Source: CAVYWD01 sp963772225 (GTDB lineage Bacteria > Myxococcota > Myxococcia > Myxococcales > UBA5297). Taken from it: DNA of 64,000 nt. A program made the translations under genes and the position numbers. A model generated the notes under the pieces. That model did no database searches. It was not told where the DNA came from and saw only the letters and a list, made by a program, of their open reading frames with translations. Position 1 is the stretch's first letter, and each line of letters opens with the position of its first letter. The DNA lies in NCBI GenBank assembly GCA_963772225.1, contig CAVYWD010000002.1:1736001-1800000 (forward strand), given 5' to 3'. Below, piece by piece: positions 1 through 8,578 of the stretch.

Positions 1-365
1 AGCTCTTTGGGGCGGTAGTCGATGAGGCGGGGGGCGCCCTCCGGGAGCTGGCGCGCCCTGTGCGCGAATTCGTCGGCGAAGCGGTGCAGCTCGGGCGCGG
101 GCGCGCCGGTCACGTAGGCCGTGAGCTGCATGTTCTCGCCCAGGCGCGCGTGGAGCTCGTTGATGGCCTCGATGCTCGGCGCCGTCTTCGGCAGAAGCTC
201 TTCCAGGGCCGCGCGCAGATTGGCGTACAGAAGAATCGCCGGCGGCAAGGCCAGCGCCATCACGGCGAGCCCGACCAGGACGGCCGTCCGGCGATGGGCG
301 TTGAGCTTCTGCGAGAGGCTCAAGAGCTTCTCGATGAGCCGGGGCGTAGCAGCAGCATCTTTCAT
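1..365 (-). CDS. RND/MMPL-type exporter, N-terminal fragment (runs off window)
   Basis: The reverse-strand reading frame starts at the ATG at 363-365 and is still open at base 1, giving 121 codons of the N-terminus. Residues about 22-42 form one hydrophobic segment (TAVLVGLAVMALALPP...), followed by a soluble stretch with IEAINELHARLGENMQL and a VTGAP turn. This layout, one N-terminal helix then a periplasmic domain, is that of predicted RND-superfamily exporters (MMPL/HpnN-like). The family call is inference from this short piece; a different bitopic protein is possible. The 272 bases to the next gene show nothing recognisable. Confidence 0.55.
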   Translation of the reverse strand, partial: MKDAAATPRLIEKLLSLSQKLNAHRRTAVLVGLAVMALALPPAILLYANLRAALEELLPKTAPSIEAINELHARLGENMQLTAYVTGAPAPELHRFADEFAHRARQLPEGAPRLIDYRPKE

Positions 366-637
366 AGAGGACTCGGAGAACCTAGGGGCGGCAGCTCGTT
401 GGGTCGAGGTGAGAGCGATGCTAGGCGGCGCCGATCGGCTCGCGCGTCGATGGGCAGGGGCGGTTCAGCAGGATCGCTCGATTCTATGCACCGGAGCGCC
501 CAGCAGGCTTCATGCCACCGCTTCACAGCAGGGGCCTCCCAGCGGGGTGGCGCGCCCCAGGGCCGGGATGGTGTCGGAATCTTGTACAGCCAGTGTCGGA
601 GCGGCGGCAAGCGCGCGGGCGATCGCGAGCGGACGGC

Positions 638-1267
638 TCAAAGGCGCCGAGCCAGGGCGAGCTTCAGCCCGAAGCCCACCAGCGCGAGCCCTGCCAGGCG
701 CGACGCGACCCGGCGGGCGCCAGGCAATTGCGAGAGCCACTGCGCGAGCGCGTTGCCCGCGAGGACCAGCGCCGTCTGGTAGGCGAGGCTCAGGCCCGTC
801 ACGTGGAGCATCATGGCGGCGAGCGTCGCTCGAGAGGTGGTCGCGGCCATGAATTGCGGGAAAAACGCCATGAAGAAGACGGCGACCTTCGGGTTCGTCA
901 GCGCCACCGCGAAGGCCTGGCGAGCATCGCGCAGTACCGGAGGAGTCGAGTCCTCCGCCACCGCCTCGGCGTCCGCCGGCGCGCGCAACATGCGCACGCC
1001 GAGATAGACGAGGTAGGCGATACCGAGCCCCTGCAGGGCGCCGAAGACCCAAGGGGACGCGGCGAGGATGGCGGCAAGCCCCAGCGCTGCAGCAGACATG
1101 TAGACGAAGTCGCCCGCCAGAGTGCCGGCCACTGCCTGCATTCCCGCGGCAATGCCTCCGCGCGCCGTCGCGCGCAAGATGGCTATCGTGCCCGGCCCGG
1201 GGACGGCTTGGAAGAGGAGGATGGCGGCGATGAAGCTCGCGTAATGGTGGATTCCGAAGGGCGGCAT
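638..1267 (-). CDS. LysE/RhtB-family amino-acid exporter
   Basis: A 209-residue polytopic membrane protein of the usual LysE/RhtB length with about six hydrophobic segments. The N-terminal signature of the family is clear: FQAVPGPGTIAILRATARGG, where the P-G-P pair lies in helix 1, and the central NPKVAVFFMAFFPQF motif is also typical. Members export amino acids or their derivatives (Lys, Thr, homoserine lactones) using proton exchange; the substrate cannot be read from sequence. It stands alone on its strand, and a perfect 10-bp-arm palindrome lies 11 bp upstream of the ATG, a plausible operator. Confidence 0.9.
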   Translation of the reverse strand: MPPFGIHHYASFIAAILLFQAVPGPGTIAILRATARGGIAAGMQAVAGTLAGDFVYMSAAALGLAAILAASPWVFGALQGLGIAYLVYLGVRMLRAPADAEAVAEDSTPPVLRDARQAFAVALTNPKVAVFFMAFFPQFMAATTSRATLAAMMLHVTGLSLAYQTALVLAGNALAQWLSQLPGARRVASRLAGLALVGFGLKLALARRL

Positions 1268-1277
1268 GGTGGCACCC

Positions 1278-1299
1278 GCCGGGCCATGAATGGCCCGGC
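1278..1299. promoter_or_regulatory. 22-bp perfect palindrome upstream of the LysE exporter
   Basis: Arms GCCGGGCCAT and ATGGCCCGGC are separated by the dinucleotide GA. The palindrome ends 11 bp before the exporter start at 1267. It could be an operator for a repressor or a transcript hairpin; no T-tract follows in either direction, which argues against an intrinsic terminator. Assignment as regulatory is inference from symmetry and position. Confidence 0.45.
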
Positions 1300-1397
1300 T
1301 ATTCGTACAAAGCCGGCTGAAGCCGACTGGGTATTGAAGGATTGGAAGGTTCGAGCTCCGCTTCGAGCCGGCCCGTCGAGTGGTGCTGCTTCTGGTT

Positions 1398-1446
1398 TAG
1401 TCCCTTCGGCGCGAAATCTTGCGCAGGATGGCAAAGACTTCAGGTT
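1398..1446 (+). repeat. Dispersed 49-bp repeat, copy A
   Basis: This 49-bp stretch, with core CTTCGGCGCGAA and GGCAAAGACT, recurs at 28324-28372 with 42 of 49 positions identical and no gaps. Both copies lie in intergenic DNA on the same strand. No encoded function is evident. It may be the edge of a small non-autonomous element; here it directly abuts a transposase remnant. Confidence 0.6.
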
Positions 1447-1796
1447 CCAGACCCCAGACCCCAGGAACAGCAGTACCTGAAGCCTGGGGCCGCTTCCCGA
1501 GCAACGAGAAGATCCGGCTGGAGGATGCCGAAGCGGCCCACGTGAGATTCGTGCTCGGTAATCGCTCGAGAGTGACCGCCTCTCTCGACTGGACAGAATA
1601 TGCCGACGGCACCCGACACCGCATCGCCCTCAATCTCGTCACACGCCATGGTCGAGCAACTCCGCTGGCGTGGAAGACCGTCACCGCGGATGAGCTCCTG
1701 GGAAAACTCGAGAATGCCGCGGAACGACTTTGGGAATCCTTCTGGCAGACGTTCACGCATCAGCGAGTGTGGTGCGAAGAAATGGGGCTGATATGA
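1419..1796 (+). pseudogene. Transposase remnant (DDE-type, IS4-like)
   Basis: A 125-codon open frame whose middle (about 1531-1710) reads like the first catalytic block of an IS4-type transposase: SLDWTEYADGT, then IALNLVTRHGRATPLAWKTV. The Asp in LDWTE matches the first DDE acidic residue; the segments holding the second Asp and the Glu are absent, and sequence after LLGK no longer resembles the family. Nothing resembling terminal inverted repeats was found. I read it as an internal scrap of a decayed insertion sequence rather than a working gene. Confidence 0.7.
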
Positions 1797-1806
1797 GGGG
1801 ATGGCT

Positions 1807-3081
1807 TTAGCCCGCGGCCAGCAGAGCCGCTTCCTCAGGGTCCGGGAGCGCGATTCGGCCGTCGACGCTGAATTGATAGTCCCGGAAGACGTGCTCGGTG
1901 CTCAGGATTTGGTAAGTCCCGTCGGCCTTTCTGCGGGTGGTGTCCTTGAGCCGATACGTGAGGTGGCCGCAAGTCCAGCACTCGAAGTTTCGCATATGGG
2001 AGCAGAGGCAGGTCTTGTCCGAGACGGTCACCTTCGCCGCGCCCGGGCTTGCGGCGAGCTCCCGGTAATAGGCGTCGAGGTAGGCGCATTTGCCGGCGCT
2101 GTCGAGCAAGAAGCCGAAGGCCTCGCAATTCGGCGGGTTACCGGCGCCGATGGCGGGGCTGCTCCGCAGCATGCGCATCGGATAGCCGGTGGGCGAGACC
2201 TGGTTGACCTCGATGTCGGCCTCGGTTGCTCGCAAATATTCCTGCTGGACGCGCTCGGGGATGCTGCACTCCCGCACCACGGTGAAGCGCGTGGCCACCT
2301 GCACCGCCGCCGCGCCGCTCTCGAGGAATGAGACGGCGTCGCTCCCGGTGAAGATACCCCCGGCGGGGATGACCGGGATGGCCAGCTGGTGGGTGCGCAG
2401 GTATTGCTGGACCTCCTCGACGATGGTGCGCAGGTCGTATTGCGCCCAATCCATGCCGAAACCCAAGTGCCCGCCCGCGAGCGGCCCCTCCACCACGACG
2501 TAGTCCGGCAGGCGCTCGAGCTTGGCGGTCTTGCGCAGGAACAGCTCCAGCGCCCGCAGCGAGGAGACGATGATCCCCAGCTTCGCGTCGCGAAACCTGG
2601 GGTGGTCGGCGATGAGCGCGAACGACCCGAGGTGCAGCCCGGCGGCCAAGGTGATGCCGTCGATCCCCGCGTCGAGGGCCGCGACGAGGCGGACGCGCAG
2701 CGTCTCGCGCGGCGCGCCCATCGTCAGCTTCTCCATGCAGTTGATGAAGATGAGCCCGTCCCCGCGCTTCCGGTCCATGGCGCTGGAAACGTGGAGGCGA
2801 GTCGCCTCGGCGACCTCCGCCAGGTCGAACTTCACCGCCGACTTGTCCGGGGTGCCCAGGCTCTGCCGATGCCGCCCGAGCTTGGCCTTGACGAATTGCG
2901 TCCGGTAGCGGCGATCGGCGACGGCGTTGATCATCGCGTCGGAGAGGTGGCCGACGCCGCCGAGCCGGGCCACCTCGAGCGCCAGCTCCACCGTGGAGAT
3001 GTCCACGCCCATGCCGCCCACCATGATAGGGACGAGCTCTTTTCCGCCGAGCCGCAGGCGAAAGTCATTGACGCATTTCAT
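1807..3081 (-). CDS. Nitronate monooxygenase-like flavoprotein with Cys-rich tail
   Basis: A TIM-barrel FMN protein of the nitronate monooxygenase / 2-nitropropane dioxygenase family. Visible family marks are VPIMVGGMGVDIS at the N-terminus, EGPLAGGHLG in the middle, and IPAGGIFTGSDAVSFLESGAAAVQVATRF forming the phosphate-binding end of the barrel. These enzymes oxidise alkyl nitronates, though many relatives act on other substrates. Of two ATGs six bases apart, the second (3081) is chosen because AAGGA lies 5 bp before it. The C-terminal ~100 residues are unusual: a KTCLCSHMRNFECWTCGH segment with a CxC and a CxxC suggests a bound metal or Fe-S cluster. It is downstream of the Fe-S oxidoreductase on the same strand, with a 239-bp gap. 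Confidence 0.85.
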   Translation of the reverse strand: MKCVNDFRLRLGGKELVPIMVGGMGVDISTVELALEVARLGGVGHLSDAMINAVADRRYRTQFVKAKLGRHRQSLGTPDKSAVKFDLAEVAEATRLHVSSAMDRKRGDGLIFINCMEKLTMGAPRETLRVRLVAALDAGIDGITLAAGLHLGSFALIADHPRFRDAKLGIIVSSLRALELFLRKTAKLERLPDYVVVEGPLAGGHLGFGMDWAQYDLRTIVEEVQQYLRTHQLAIPVIPAGGIFTGSDAVSFLESGAAAVQVATRFTVVRECSIPERVQQEYLRATEADIEVNQVSPTGYPMRMLRSSPAIGAGNPPNCEAFGFLLDSAGKCAYLDAYYRELAASPGAAKVTVSDKTCLCSHMRNFECWTCGHLTYRLKDTTRRKADGTYQILSTEHVFRDYQFSVDGRIALPDPEEAALLAAG

Positions 3082-3320
3082 GGGCATCCTTTGTAGCGCG
3101 ATGGGCGGACGGCCCGGGCTTCACAGCGAACGAAGCCGCGTTTCGCGGCAAATGCTTCGAAGTCATATCCTCACAAGCCTCCCCAGAGCCATCACATTGT
3201 GAAGGTGCCACACCGCGTTGTGAGTTGCGCTGGGCGTCAATTGCACGCACGGCATCATTCGAGCGACGCGGCGCAGCGAGCCATTTACGAAACATTTACA
3301 AACAAAGACCATGCGAGCGA

Positions 3321-5342
3321 TCAGGCGGAAGCGACGGGCTCCGGGACCCGGCTGGGAGCCACCTCGGTCAGGCTCTCGGCAACCAGCTCGGCGACGTCCT
3401 TGACCTCGAGCTTCCCCTCGAGGTTCTTCTCGCTCACGCCGTCGCGGAGCATGGTGAGGCAGAAGGGGCACGCGGTGGCGACGGCGCTGACGCCGCTTTG
3501 GGCGATCTCCTCGATGCGGTTCTGGTTGATGCGCGTGCCGATCTTCTCTTCCATCCACATTCGGCCGCCGCCGGCCCCGCAGCAGAACCCCTGCCGCTCG
3601 CTGCGGGGGAGCTCCTTGACGGCGACGCCCTTCACCGCCTGGAGCGCCTTGCGCGGCGCCTCATAGACCCCGTTGTGGCGCCCCAGATAGCAGCTGTCGT
3701 GGTAGGCGACCTCCTGCGTCTTGGCGGCCGCGGCGACGAGCGGCAGGCGGCCTTGCGCGACGAGCGAGGCGATGAGCTCGGTGTGGTGCACCACCTCGTA
3801 GCTCCCGCCGAACTGCGGGAATTCGTGCTTGAGGGTATTGAAGCAATGCGGGCATTGCGTCAGCACCTTGCGAACATTGTAAGAATTCATGCGCTCGACG
3901 TTGGCCTGGCACAGCGTCTGGAACAAGAGCTCATTGCCCATGCGCCGGGCGCTCTCGCCGTTGCAGGTCTCCTCGGTTCCGAGGATGGCGAACTTCACGC
4001 CCGCGGCCTTGAGGATCTGCACGATGGCGCGGGTCACCTTTTTTTGCCGGTCGTCGAAGGCGCCCGCGCAGCCCACGAAGAAGAGGTATTCGAACTCTCC
4101 CCCGTCGCTGGCCCGCGGCACGTCGAGGCCCGCGGCCCACTCGTCGCGCATGTTGGAGCCCAGGCCCCAGGGGTTGCCCTGGGTCTCCATGCCTTTGAAG
4201 ACCCGGGTGATCTCCTCGGGGAACTTGGCCTCCATCAGCGTCTGGTAGCGCCGCAGGTCGAAGATGCGCGGGAGGTTCTCGATGAGCACCGGGCACGCGG
4301 TCTCGCACCAGCCGCAGGTGGTGCAGGACCAGATCGTGTCGTCGGCGACGACCGCGCCGGGCACGGTCGGCAGGTCGTCCTTCTTGCCCGAAAGGAGCAG
4401 CGGCGAGGCGTCGTAGAGGTGGTGCTTCAAGGTCTGGTTCAGCCCCTTGTGCGTCAGCGGCTTGCCGGTCACGTACGTCGGGCAGTTCGTCTGGCAGCGG
4501 CCGCATTCGGTGCAGGAGTAGACGTCGAGGCCCTGCTTCCAGGTCAGGTCCGACGCCTTGGCCAGCCCGAAGCTCTCGGCGCTCTCGAGGTCGAGCTTCG
4601 AGAGCTGGCCGCTCGGCGTCAGGCGGCCCAGGTAGACATTGGGCAGCGCGGTGATGACGTGGAAGTGCTTTCCGTACGGCAAGAAATTGCCGAACGCGAG
4701 GATGATGCAGACGTGCGTCCAGTAGCCGGCCGCGCCGACGGCGCGCAGTGCCTGGGGGGAGAGCTTGAGGCCGGTCAGGGCCGCGGCCGCCGCGGAGGAG
4801 ACCGGCAGCCCCGCGTCGAAGCTCGCCCGCCGCAGGGCGAGCTCGCTGCCCTCGAACATCATGTCGGTGACCATGAGGCCGGCGATGAAGCCGAGGATGA
4901 GAAAGGCCTCCCAGCTCTGCGTCATGCGGTCGGGCTTCTTGAGCGCGCGCAAGAAGATGAAGTACCCGGCGCCGACCAGGGCCGCGACAAGGAAGAGGTC
5001 CTTGGCGAAGAGGTAGACGCGCCCGACTGGCTGGCCGGGCCCCAGGAGCGGCAGGTGGAAGCCCGGGCTGTACCCCATTCCGAACAGGGTGAAGGTCCGC
5101 AGCGCCAGCAAGAGGAAGGCCCCGAAGATGAGGACGTGCATCGCCCCCGGCAGCCGCTCCTCGGGGTCCACCATCCGGCGCTGGCCGAAGCCGAACCTCA
5201 GGAGCTGGCCCAGGCGCTTTCCCGGCTGGTCGAGCCGGCGGTCCTTGCCGAGGTGCGCCAGCAGCCGAAGCCGGTGCTGGAGGGTGAACGCGAAGAATGC
5301 GCCTGCGCCGAGGATCAGGAGGGTAATCGCAAGAGGGCCCAT
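3321..5342 (-). CDS. Membrane-anchored Fe-S oxidoreductase with two CCG domains (HdrD/GlcF/FadF-like)
   Basis: A 673-residue fusion of an N-terminal membrane domain (several hydrophobic helices in residues 1-235, NarI-like in position) with a soluble iron-sulfur part. Two 4Fe-4S motifs are present, CTECGRCQTNCP at about 277-288 and CTTCGWCETACP at about 340-351, followed by two cysteine-rich CCG-type repeats (VGCAGAFDD, CPHCFNTLKHEFP; then CYLGRHN and CCGAGGGRMWMEE at about 587-600). This is the architecture of quinone-linked heterodisulfide-reductase-like subunits such as those that pass electrons from acyl-CoA dehydrogenases via ETF, or from glycolate/lactate oxidases. No partner flavoprotein gene is adjacent, so the electron donor is unknown. 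Confidence 0.9.
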   Translation of the reverse strand: MGPLAITLLILGAGAFFAFTLQHRLRLLAHLGKDRRLDQPGKRLGQLLRFGFGQRRMVDPEERLPGAMHVLIFGAFLLLALRTFTLFGMGYSPGFHLPLLGPGQPVGRVYLFAKDLFLVAALVGAGYFIFLRALKKPDRMTQSWEAFLILGFIAGLMVTDMMFEGSELALRRASFDAGLPVSSAAAAALTGLKLSPQALRAVGAAGYWTHVCIILAFGNFLPYGKHFHVITALPNVYLGRLTPSGQLSKLDLESAESFGLAKASDLTWKQGLDVYSCTECGRCQTNCPTYVTGKPLTHKGLNQTLKHHLYDASPLLLSGKKDDLPTVPGAVVADDTIWSCTTCGWCETACPVLIENLPRIFDLRRYQTLMEAKFPEEITRVFKGMETQGNPWGLGSNMRDEWAAGLDVPRASDGGEFEYLFFVGCAGAFDDRQKKVTRAIVQILKAAGVKFAILGTEETCNGESARRMGNELLFQTLCQANVERMNSYNVRKVLTQCPHCFNTLKHEFPQFGGSYEVVHHTELIASLVAQGRLPLVAAAAKTQEVAYHDSCYLGRHNGVYEAPRKALQAVKGVAVKELPRSERQGFCCGAGGGRMWMEEKIGTRINQNRIEEIAQSGVSAVATACPFCLTMLRDGVSEKNLEGKLEVKDVAELVAESLTEVAPSRVPEPVASA

Positions 5343-5494
5343 GGGCCGCGAAGAACATCAGAATCCCGGCGCGCGCGACAAGCGCCGCGGGCGGGCGCGG
5401 CGCGAAAAGCCATTGAAAAAGACGGGCGCTCGCTCGGCCCGGCTGCGAGAAATCCTTTCGCGCTCGGCGCTCGGGTGGGCGCGAATGATCGCCG

Positions 5495-6142
5495 CTAATG
5501 AATGACGCGGGCGAGAGGGTGGGCGTTGTGCTGCTGCATCCACCCGCGGACCACCTCGCGGTACTGGGCCAGCGGCCGCAGGCCGGTGAGCATCCACTCG
5601 TCGCCGACCGACAGGGCGGGCACCGCGCGGATGCCGCGGGCCACGGCGCCCTGGTGAGACAGCTCGACGGCCCGCGCGGTGGCGGGCGAATCGAGAGCCT
5701 CGGCGAAGAGGTGCATGTCCAGGCGGACGGCGCTCGCGATCTCCAGGAGGACGTCTCGCCGCGCCACGTTGATGCCTCGCCGAAGCCCCGCTTCGTGCAA
5801 CTTGCGCAGGAACGCGCGTTGGGCCTCCCGCCCCTGGATGAGCGCCGCCTCGACTGCGATCAGAGGCGGCGTGCTCGACAGCGGGCGGTCCTCGCCTTGC
5901 CATAGGTCGGCGACCATTCCGCCGCCCTCGGGCTCCCGGGCCGCGCGGCGCAGGTGCCGGGTGATCTTGGTTGCCTCGGGCTTGGGCAGCAGCTCTTCGC
6001 TCGGGCGCAGGGGATACGGCCGGAGCGACACGGTGACCAGGTCGCCGAAGTCGCGCTCCAGCGTGAACAGGCGCTCCACCGCGACGGCGCACCAGGCGCA
6101 CAGAGCATCGTGAAACAGCTGCAGGTGGACCGGCTCGGACAT
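5495..6142 (-). CDS. DsbA-family (FrnE-like) thiol oxidoreductase
   Basis: A 215-residue cytoplasmic thioredoxin-fold protein. The start at 6142 gives MSEPVHLQLFHDALCAWC, placing the redox CxxC (CAWC) right after the first strand as in FrnE/2-hydroxychromene-2-carboxylate isomerase relatives. The helical insertion is present and the C-terminal half ends in the cis-Pro region RAVPALSVGDEWMLTGLRP. There is no signal peptide. An upstream in-frame extension to 6403 is open but Arg-rich and unlike protein, so it is rejected. Family function is disulfide exchange or glutathione-linked isomerisation; the substrate is unknown. Confidence 0.85.
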   Translation of the reverse strand: MSEPVHLQLFHDALCAWCAVAVERLFTLERDFGDLVTVSLRPYPLRPSEELLPKPEATKITRHLRRAAREPEGGGMVADLWQGEDRPLSSTPPLIAVEAALIQGREAQRAFLRKLHEAGLRRGINVARRDVLLEIASAVRLDMHLFAEALDSPATARAVELSHQGAVARGIRAVPALSVGDEWMLTGLRPLAQYREVVRGWMQQHNAHPLARVIH

Positions 6143-6354
6143 CGGCGGGGAAGTGCTCTGGGCGAGGCGGCAAAGGGCGAGGCGGACAAGTTCACTAGTT
6201 ATCGTACCGTGCGCGCTGAAGCCGACAATCCCCTTGTGCTCGTCCGCTCGGGTGACCTCCGAGCGGGGGACCGAATCAGAGGGACGACGAGTGCGCCCCG
6301 GCCCCACATTCACGGACGGTGAACCACAGCGGAGAGCAGTGAGCAGGCGCTGCG

Positions 6355-6900
6355 CTAGCGGGCGGCGTTGAGACGCGCGAGCTCGGCGCGGCACTCGTGG
6401 CAAAGGCTGATGCCTTTGCGGTCGACCTCGGCGGCACTGGCGGCCAGGAACATCACACAGCGCAGGTCGTCGCAGTGCGACAGCCCCAGGAGCTGCCCGG
6501 CGGCGTGGATGGCCTCGGCCTGGGCGCGGGCGCGCACGCGCTCGCTGCTGAGCGGCTGGCCCGCGAGCTCCGGCCGCAGCCGCGCGATGGACAGGATGGC
6601 CGAAGCGCTCTCGCGGTCGGCCTCGCTGAAGACGAAGGGCGAGTCGGGGACGAAGAGGTCGACCTCGGCCACTCCCAGCACGCCCAGCTCCGCCTTCCGC
6701 CGCTGCGGCGCGAGGCGGCGCAGGATGGAGGTGGCGTGGTACTGGCCGCGGTCTTTGTTGAAGGCGTACTTGGGGTCGGAGAGCGCGGCGCCGATCCCGA
6801 CCAAATCGAGCCCGAGCTCGACGCGGATGGGCTCGGTGAGCTCTCGGAGGAGGGCTCGGGCGGTGCTTCCGACGGGTGCGATCTGGAGGGTCCCTGGCAT
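6355..6900 (-). CDS. Archaemetzincin-family protein with degenerate catalytic motif
   Basis: A 181-residue protein matching the archaemetzincin (AmzA/AMZ) family in length and in its C-terminal signature. The family motif is HExxHxxGxxHC followed by CxM and CxxC. Here the corresponding segment (132-143) reads HAAGQLLGLSHC: the catalytic Glu is Ala133 and the second zinc His is Gln136, while the last His142 and the structural-zinc cysteines (C143, C148, C167, C170) remain. The reading was verified base by base around 6490-6530. Known members are zinc proteases; this one should have lost hydrolysis but kept the second zinc site, so it is probably a pseudoenzyme. It is a single-gene unit, transcribed away from truA. 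Confidence 0.8.
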   Translation of the reverse strand: MPGTLQIAPVGSTARALLRELTEPIRVELGLDLVGIGAALSDPKYAFNKDRGQYHATSILRRLAPQRRKAELGVLGVAEVDLFVPDSPFVFSEADRESASAILSIARLRPELAGQPLSSERVRARAQAEAIHAAGQLLGLSHCDDLRCVMFLAASAAEVDRKGISLCHECRAELARLNAAR

Positions 6901-7196
6901 GGTCGCTGACCGGGCGAAGGAGAGGTTATCGGACCCGCAACGTTCAAAACTCGCAGGCCTTTGTCAAGGTTTCGGCCGATGCCTGCGTCGGAGCCAGGCG
7001 TTTCGCAGCGGGCCGGCGGCTCGCCTGGCCGGGCGCCCCCGGGGCCGCCGCCACCCCTGCGCGCGAGGCCTGTTTCTCGCGCCGGGAAGGCGCTAGAACT
7101 GCGGCGCGCCCGGAGGAACGCCTCCGCCGCGCGAGGCCCGCGGGGCGCCGCCCAGCGGCAGGCCTCAACCAACCCGCGTGGAAGGAGACGCGCGGC

Positions 7197-8006
7197 GTGC
7201 GGACCATCCAGCTGACGCTCGAGTACGACGGGACCGACTACGTCGGGTGGCAGACCCAGGCCAACGGCCGGTCCATCCAGGGCGAGCTCGAGCGGGCGCT
7301 CGCGGCGCTCCTCAAGGAGCCCGCCAAGGCGACCGGCGCCGGCCGCACCGACTCCGGCGTCCACGCCATGGGGCAGGTGGCGAGCCTCAAGACCTGTAGC
7401 CGCGCGCCGCTCAAGGCCTTCGTCCTCGGGCTCAACTCGCTCTTGCCCAAGGACATCGCGGTGCGCTCGGCCAGCGAGCGCCCACAGGCCTTCGACGCCC
7501 GGAGGTCCGCCCGCGGCAAGCTCTACCGGTACCGAGTGGTGAATCGCCCGGTCCGGACGCCGCTCGCCCAGCGCTACGCCTGGGAGCTCTACGCGCCCCT
7601 CGACGTCGGCGCCATGGCGCGCGCCGCGAATTGCCTCCTCGGGCGCCACGATTTCAGCGCCTTCCGCGCCAGCGACTGCCAGGCGGCCCACGCGGTGCGC
7701 GAGCTGCGCAAGCTCTCGGTGACCCAGGACGGCGAGGACGTGGTCTTCGACGTCGAGGCGACGGCGTTCCTCAAGCACATGGTCCGAAACCTGATAGGCA
7801 CGCTGGTCGAGGTGGGCCGAGGCCGCCGCGCGGAGGCGTCGGTCGCCAAGGTCTTGGCGTCGCGAGACCGGGGGCTCGCCGGCGCGACCGCCCCCGCGCG
7901 AGGGCTGTGCCTGGTCCAGGTCTTCTACGACGGCGAAGGCGAGGGCACCTTCCCCGGCCCGAGGCCTCTCGAGAATCGCCGAGACGGCTATACTCCGCCC
8001 TCGTGA
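7197..8006 (+). CDS. truA: tRNA pseudouridine(38-40) synthase
   Basis: A 269-residue TruA, which isomerises uridines 38-40 in the anticodon stem of many tRNAs. The catalytic Asp52 lies in the diagnostic GAGRTDSGVHAMGQ. Other family blocks are LEYDGTDYVGWQ at the N-terminus, the KLYRYRV strand, GRHDFSAFRAS, and FLKHMVRNLIGTLVEVGRG near the end. The start is a GTG at 7197 with GGAGA about 7 bp upstream. Its stop overlaps the GTG start of the next gene (GTGA at 8003-8006), so the two are translationally coupled. Confidence 0.95.
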   Translation: MRTIQLTLEYDGTDYVGWQTQANGRSIQGELERALAALLKEPAKATGAGRTDSGVHAMGQVASLKTCSRAPLKAFVLGLNSLLPKDIAVRSASERPQAFDARRSARGKLYRYRVVNRPVRTPLAQRYAWELYAPLDVGAMARAANCLLGRHDFSAFRASDCQAAHAVRELRKLSVTQDGEDVVFDVEATAFLKHMVRNLIGTLVEVGRGRRAEASVAKVLASRDRGLAGATAPARGLCLVQVFYDGEGEGTFPGPRPLENRRDGYTPPS

Positions 8007-8578
8007 GCCCTCCCAAGAAACAGCCTGGCCGCGTCTCTCGCGGCGCTCGCGTCGCCCTCTTCGGAATGTCGGCCGGTCTCTTGACCTACATCGTGGGCTC
8101 GGCGTTCCTCATGCGCTTTCAGCCGGCGCTGGTGCGCCCGCTGTCGGCGCTCCCGCCCGGCCCCTGGCGCTGGCTGCTCGCGATGACGGCGCTCGCGCTC
8201 GCGCTGTTGGGCATCGGCGCCGCGGTCGCGTACGGGGCAGGCCTGCTGCTGGAGGCGCCCCGCTGGCCGTTCGCCCTGGGACAGGCATTCGGTTTCGCGA
8301 TCTTTCCCCTCGCCTTACCCGTCATCTTGCGCTCCGACGACCAGCCGACCCGCGCCGGCAACCTCGTCGGCGCTGCGCTCGCCGTTCTGGCGAGCGTCGT
8401 CGCCTGGGCCTATGCCTTCCGGCGCGGCCAGGGTCGGTCCCAGCGGCCCGCTCAGGCAGAAGCCCCGCCTTCGTCTCTCTCGAAGATCGACTTTGCCGCG
8501 GTGAAGCGCGCGAGCGAGGGCGGCGCGCCCGAGGCGCCCGCCGCCGCCCCCGGCGCCGAGGCGCCGAAAGACCCGTGA
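8003..8578 (+). CDS. Small membrane protein of unknown function, coupled to truA
   Basis: A 191-residue protein with four hydrophobic segments (about 17-38, 54-77, 84-107, 118-137) and a soluble Ala/Pro/Glu-rich tail of about 50 residues ending in AAPGAEAPKDP. The start is the GTG overlapping the truA stop. I do not recognise the family. Its last 257 bases are also covered by the antisense end of the RimK-like gene; the codon pattern here and the hydrophobic helices favour this gene as the genuine one in the overlap. Confidence 0.65.
   Translation: MSPPKKQPGRVSRGARVALFGMSAGLLTYIVGSAFLMRFQPALVRPLSALPPGPWRWLLAMTALALALLGIGAAVAYGAGLLLEAPRWPFALGQAFGFAIFPLALPVILRSDDQPTRAGNLVGAALAVLASVVAWAYAFRRGQGRSQRPAQAEAPPSSLSKIDFAAVKRASEGGAPEAPAAAPGAEAPKDP

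Noticed and set aside
1300..1806. A complete insertion sequence around the transposase remnant
   Set aside because: No terminal inverted repeats or target duplication were found and two of the three catalytic segments are absent.
6143..6403. N-terminal extension of the DsbA/FrnE-like protein
   Set aside because: Arg-rich, overlaps the end of the archaemetzincin gene, and the thioredoxin fold starts at the ATG at 6142.
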